A stretch of 64,000 nt of DNA. It comes from Planctomycetaceae bacterium. GTDB lineage: Bacteria > Planctomycetota > Planctomycetia > Pirellulales > Pirellulaceae. The translations under genes were made by a program, and so were the position numbers. Shown piece by piece: positions 62,090 to 64,000 of this stretch. Numbering within the stretch: the first letter of the stretch is position 1; each line of letters starts with the position of its first letter. The notes beneath the pieces are model-generated. The model was given only the letters and a program-made list of their open reading frames with translations. It ran no database searches and was not told where the DNA came from. Location: NCBI GenBank assembly GCA_020638975.1, contig JACKHN010000007.1:1-64000 (forward strand), given 5' to 3'.

Positions 62090-62150
62090 AACGACACGAT
62101 GTTGCGTTCTCGCAACAAGGCAAACTCGGGCGGGGGCATCAACGGCGTTA

Positions 62151-64000
62151 ATGAACATGACTTCTCCGATCACGCAATCAACAATCGCGCGCTTTGCCCC
62201 GGTGGACCTGCCACTGCGTCGCATCGTTAGCGACTGGGGCATTCGAGCCGTCTCGGCGCTAGGGACAGCGGCCTTTCGGACGGTAGGTCCGAAAGCATCG
62301 GGTGAATTTGGAATCTTGTTGTATCATCGCATTGCTGAAGAGATCGCAGGAATCGAGCGACCCTCCATTAACGTGCCGCCGCGTCGATTCGAGCAACAAA
62401 TTCGGGGACTTGTCGAGGCTGGTTACGTGTTCTGGCCGTTGCGGCGGTTGCTGGACCACGTCGCAAGCGGCGAGCGAGTTCCCCCACATGTCGTGACACT
62501 GACATTCGACGATGGCTTTGAAAGTGTCTATCGCAACGCTTGGCCAATACTGCGTGAATTGAATATCCCGGCGACCATATTCCTGGCAACTGCCTACCTC
62601 GACAGCACCGATCCATTTCCATTTGATCATTGGGGGCTTTCTCACTTCAGAACCGTTCCGCCAAGTTCCTATCGTGCGATGACGCTTGCACAGTGTCGTG
62701 AAATGGCCGCTTCGGGCCTGATCGAGTTTGGCGCACACACGCATACCCACGAGGACTTTCGCGATCGTGCTGATGACTTTCGTTCCGATCTTGAAACCAA
62801 TATCTCAACATTGAAGGAATTGTTTGGTCAGTCGGATGTGCTGTTCGCCTTCCCGTATGGAACTCCGCGGCTTGGGTTTGCCGACGAGTCGCTAACGATT
62901 GCAGCGCGGGAAGCGGGGGTTCGGTGTGCACTCACGACGAACAGTTCACTCGTCGAACGAGATGACTCGCCCTTCGCATGGGGACGATTCACGGTCTTCT
63001 CCTGGGACACCAGTGCCACGATTGCCGCGAAAATCGGCGGCTGGTATGGCTGGGCTCCCAGGCTCAAGAATCGATTGCTCGGTCGTAGTCCCGTCTCGAC
63101 TGAGAAGACGCATCCGTCGCAACCTAATCCCAAGCCGAACGGGACAGCGTCCGCAAAGCCACAAGTCAGTATCATCGTTCCGACTTTCAATCGAGCCACT
63201 TGGCTCGGTGACGCGTTGCGATCGTTGCTCGAGCAGCAAACCGGTGGAAAGCTCGAATACGAAATCGTGGTGTGCGATAACGCTTCGACAGATCACACCG
63301 CCCAAGTTGTTGCCTCCCTTGCCGCGACGTCATCGATACCGATTCGCTATTGCTACGAACCGAAGCCTGGCGATGCACCGACTCGGAACAGGGCGCTACA
63401 GGTCGCGTCCGGTCAGTGGCTGGCATTCTTCGATGACGACCAACTAGCTCCCACGAATTGGTTGCGTGAGTTGGTTGCTGCTGCGGATGAAGCGTGTGGG
63501 CCGATCGTTGGCGGGGCAGTTCAACTTGAGTTAACGGAACGCGAGCGGCTTGAGTTCGGCATAGCGATCCGCGAGGCGCTTCGCGAGACGGATCTCTACC
63601 CACAACTCCAGCCCTACTTGCGGAACAGCTTGCCAGGGACTGGTAATGCGTTGGTCGCGAAGTCCGTGTTCGACGCTATCGGCAACTTTGATGAGTCCTT
63701 TATTAACGGCGGGTCGGATTACGACTTCTTCTCACGAGCGCGTGCAGCAGGATTCTCGCTTTGGTACACACCGAAGGCGATTGTTCGGCATCGCGTTGAG
63801 CCTCGGCGACTGTCACCCGAGCATCTGCGATTGGATGCGTTGTCGGGTGGGGCGGAGCATGCGGAACAGATCGATTTCAAACGACGCGGCCTTGCCCGAA
63901 CGCTCGGATGTGGACTCGCACGAATCGGACAATCTCTCGTGATTCATGGTCCCTTATTGTTGGAAGCGTGGCTTCGCAATGACCGTGGACAAGTTCTTGG
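62151..64000 (+). CDS. Polysaccharide deacetylase fused to a GT2 glycosyltransferase, cut by the window edge
   Basis: An open frame of at least 616 codons from ATG 62151 (a second ATG at 62157) running off the right end. The first part (about 50-330) is a NodB-type deacetylase: LLYHRI, FDDGF (119-123) and GAHTHTHEDF. A short Pro/Lys-rich linker follows (about 315-335). A family 2 glycosyltransferase begins at about 337: VSIIVPTFNRATW, CDNASTDHTAQ, GDAPTRNRAL, FFDDDQLAP with the metal-binding Asp cluster (428-430), and GTGNALVAKSVFDAIGNFDE. It would couple sugar transfer with deacetylation in the same protein, although the two domains usually act on opposite sides of the membrane. The deacetylase half is a paralogue of 50984-51895. 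Confidence 0.88.
   Translation, partial: MNMTSPITQSTIARFAPVDLPLRRIVSDWGIRAVSALGTAAFRTVGPKASGEFGILLYHRIAEEIAGIERPSINVPPRRFEQQIRGLVEAGYVFWPLRRLLDHVASGERVPPHVVTLTFDDGFESVYRNAWPILRELNIPATIFLATAYLDSTDPFPFDHWGLSHFRTVPPSSYRAMTLAQCREMAASGLIEFGAHTHTHEDFRDRADDFRSDLETNISTLKELFGQSDVLFAFPYGTPRLGFADESLTIAAREAGVRCALTTNSSLVERDDSPFAWGRFTVFSWDTSATIAAKIGGWYGWAPRLKNRLLGRSPVSTEKTHPSQPNPKPNGTASAKPQVSIIVPTFNRATWLGDALRSLLEQQTGGKLEYEIVVCDNASTDHTAQVVASLAATSSIPIRYCYEPKPGDAPTRNRALQVASGQWLAFFDDDQLAPTNWLRELVAAADEACGPIVGGAVQLELTERERLEFGIAIREALRETDLYPQLQPYLRNSLPGTGNALVAKSVFDAIGNFDESFINGGSDYDFFSRARAAGFSLWYTPKAIVRHRVEPRRLSPEHLRLDALSGGAEHAEQIDFKRRGLARTLGCGLARIGQSLVIHGPLLLEAWLRNDRGQVL

Noticed and set aside
62259..63603. Minus-strand open frames opposite the last gene
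   Set aside because: They lie antisense to a continuous plus-strand frame with clear deacetylase and GT2 motifs and show no protein-like features of their own.
47642..64000. An exosortase/PEP-CTERM-linked locus
   Set aside because: The gene types (deacetylase, FemAB-like protein, sugar transferase) overlap with such loci, but no exosortase or PEP-CTERM protein is seen in the window.

Overview
The window looks like a chromosomal segment of a planctomycete, probably from the Pirellula/Rhodopirellula side of the phylum. The evidence is the gene content. A DUF1592-type secreted cytochrome-like protein is coupled to a Tat-exported DUF1552 protein. There is also a secreted sulfatase, a ThuA protein, DUF1570 and DUF3500 proteins, a PQQ-type beta-propeller, DUF447, and a Gram-negative type II secretion system with very large secretin-like proteins. 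No rRNA, tRNA, phage, transposase or CRISPR array was seen. Intergenic gaps carry several families of short palindromic repeats.

Region 1 (1-14100) is mostly minus strand. It holds a membrane-anchored endonuclease/exonuclease/phosphatase protein, a PQQ-like propeller, two plus-strand secreted proteins (one an alpha/beta hydrolase), a second hydrolase, and the DUF1592-DUF1552 pair. It ends with a four-gene unit reading madL-madM-acyl-CoA synthetase-hydrolase, which should import malonate and convert it to malonyl-CoA.

Region 2 (14300-24700) is plus strand up to 20266: ThuA protein, sulfatase, lipoprotein metallopeptidase, enolase-superfamily enzyme and a MetE-like protein. Facing it is a minus-strand operon DUF1570-pabB-pabA-DUF447 for 4-aminobenzoate synthesis. 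The pabB N-terminal half is broken by about seven small indels packed into roughly 300 bp.

Region 3 (24960-44160) is a type II secretion locus. A secretin-N-repeat protein without a secretin barrel and a small secreted protein precede gspE-F-G-H-I-J-K-L, a GspM-like/cadherin-like/GspC-like fusion, and a secretin of about 1280 residues. The major pseudopilin gene gspG is flanked on both sides by long palindromes. No prepilin peptidase gene is present.

Region 4 (44300-47000) holds a lipoprotein whose 3' end overlaps a convergent BON-domain gene by 236 bp, and a DUF3500 protein.

Region 5 (47640 to the right edge) is a plus-strand exopolysaccharide locus of Wzx/Wzy type. It encodes a Wzz/GumC-like chain-length protein, a CpsD-like P-loop protein lacking the Walker A lysine, an initiating sugar transferase with a GGDEF-like N-terminus, two polysaccharide deacetylases (one fused to a GT2 glycosyltransferase), an MBOAT plus SGNH acetylation pair, a flippase and a polymerase/ligase. 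Its most unusual part is an alternating run of three FemAB-like GNAT enzymes and two methyltransferases. The locus continues past the window edge.
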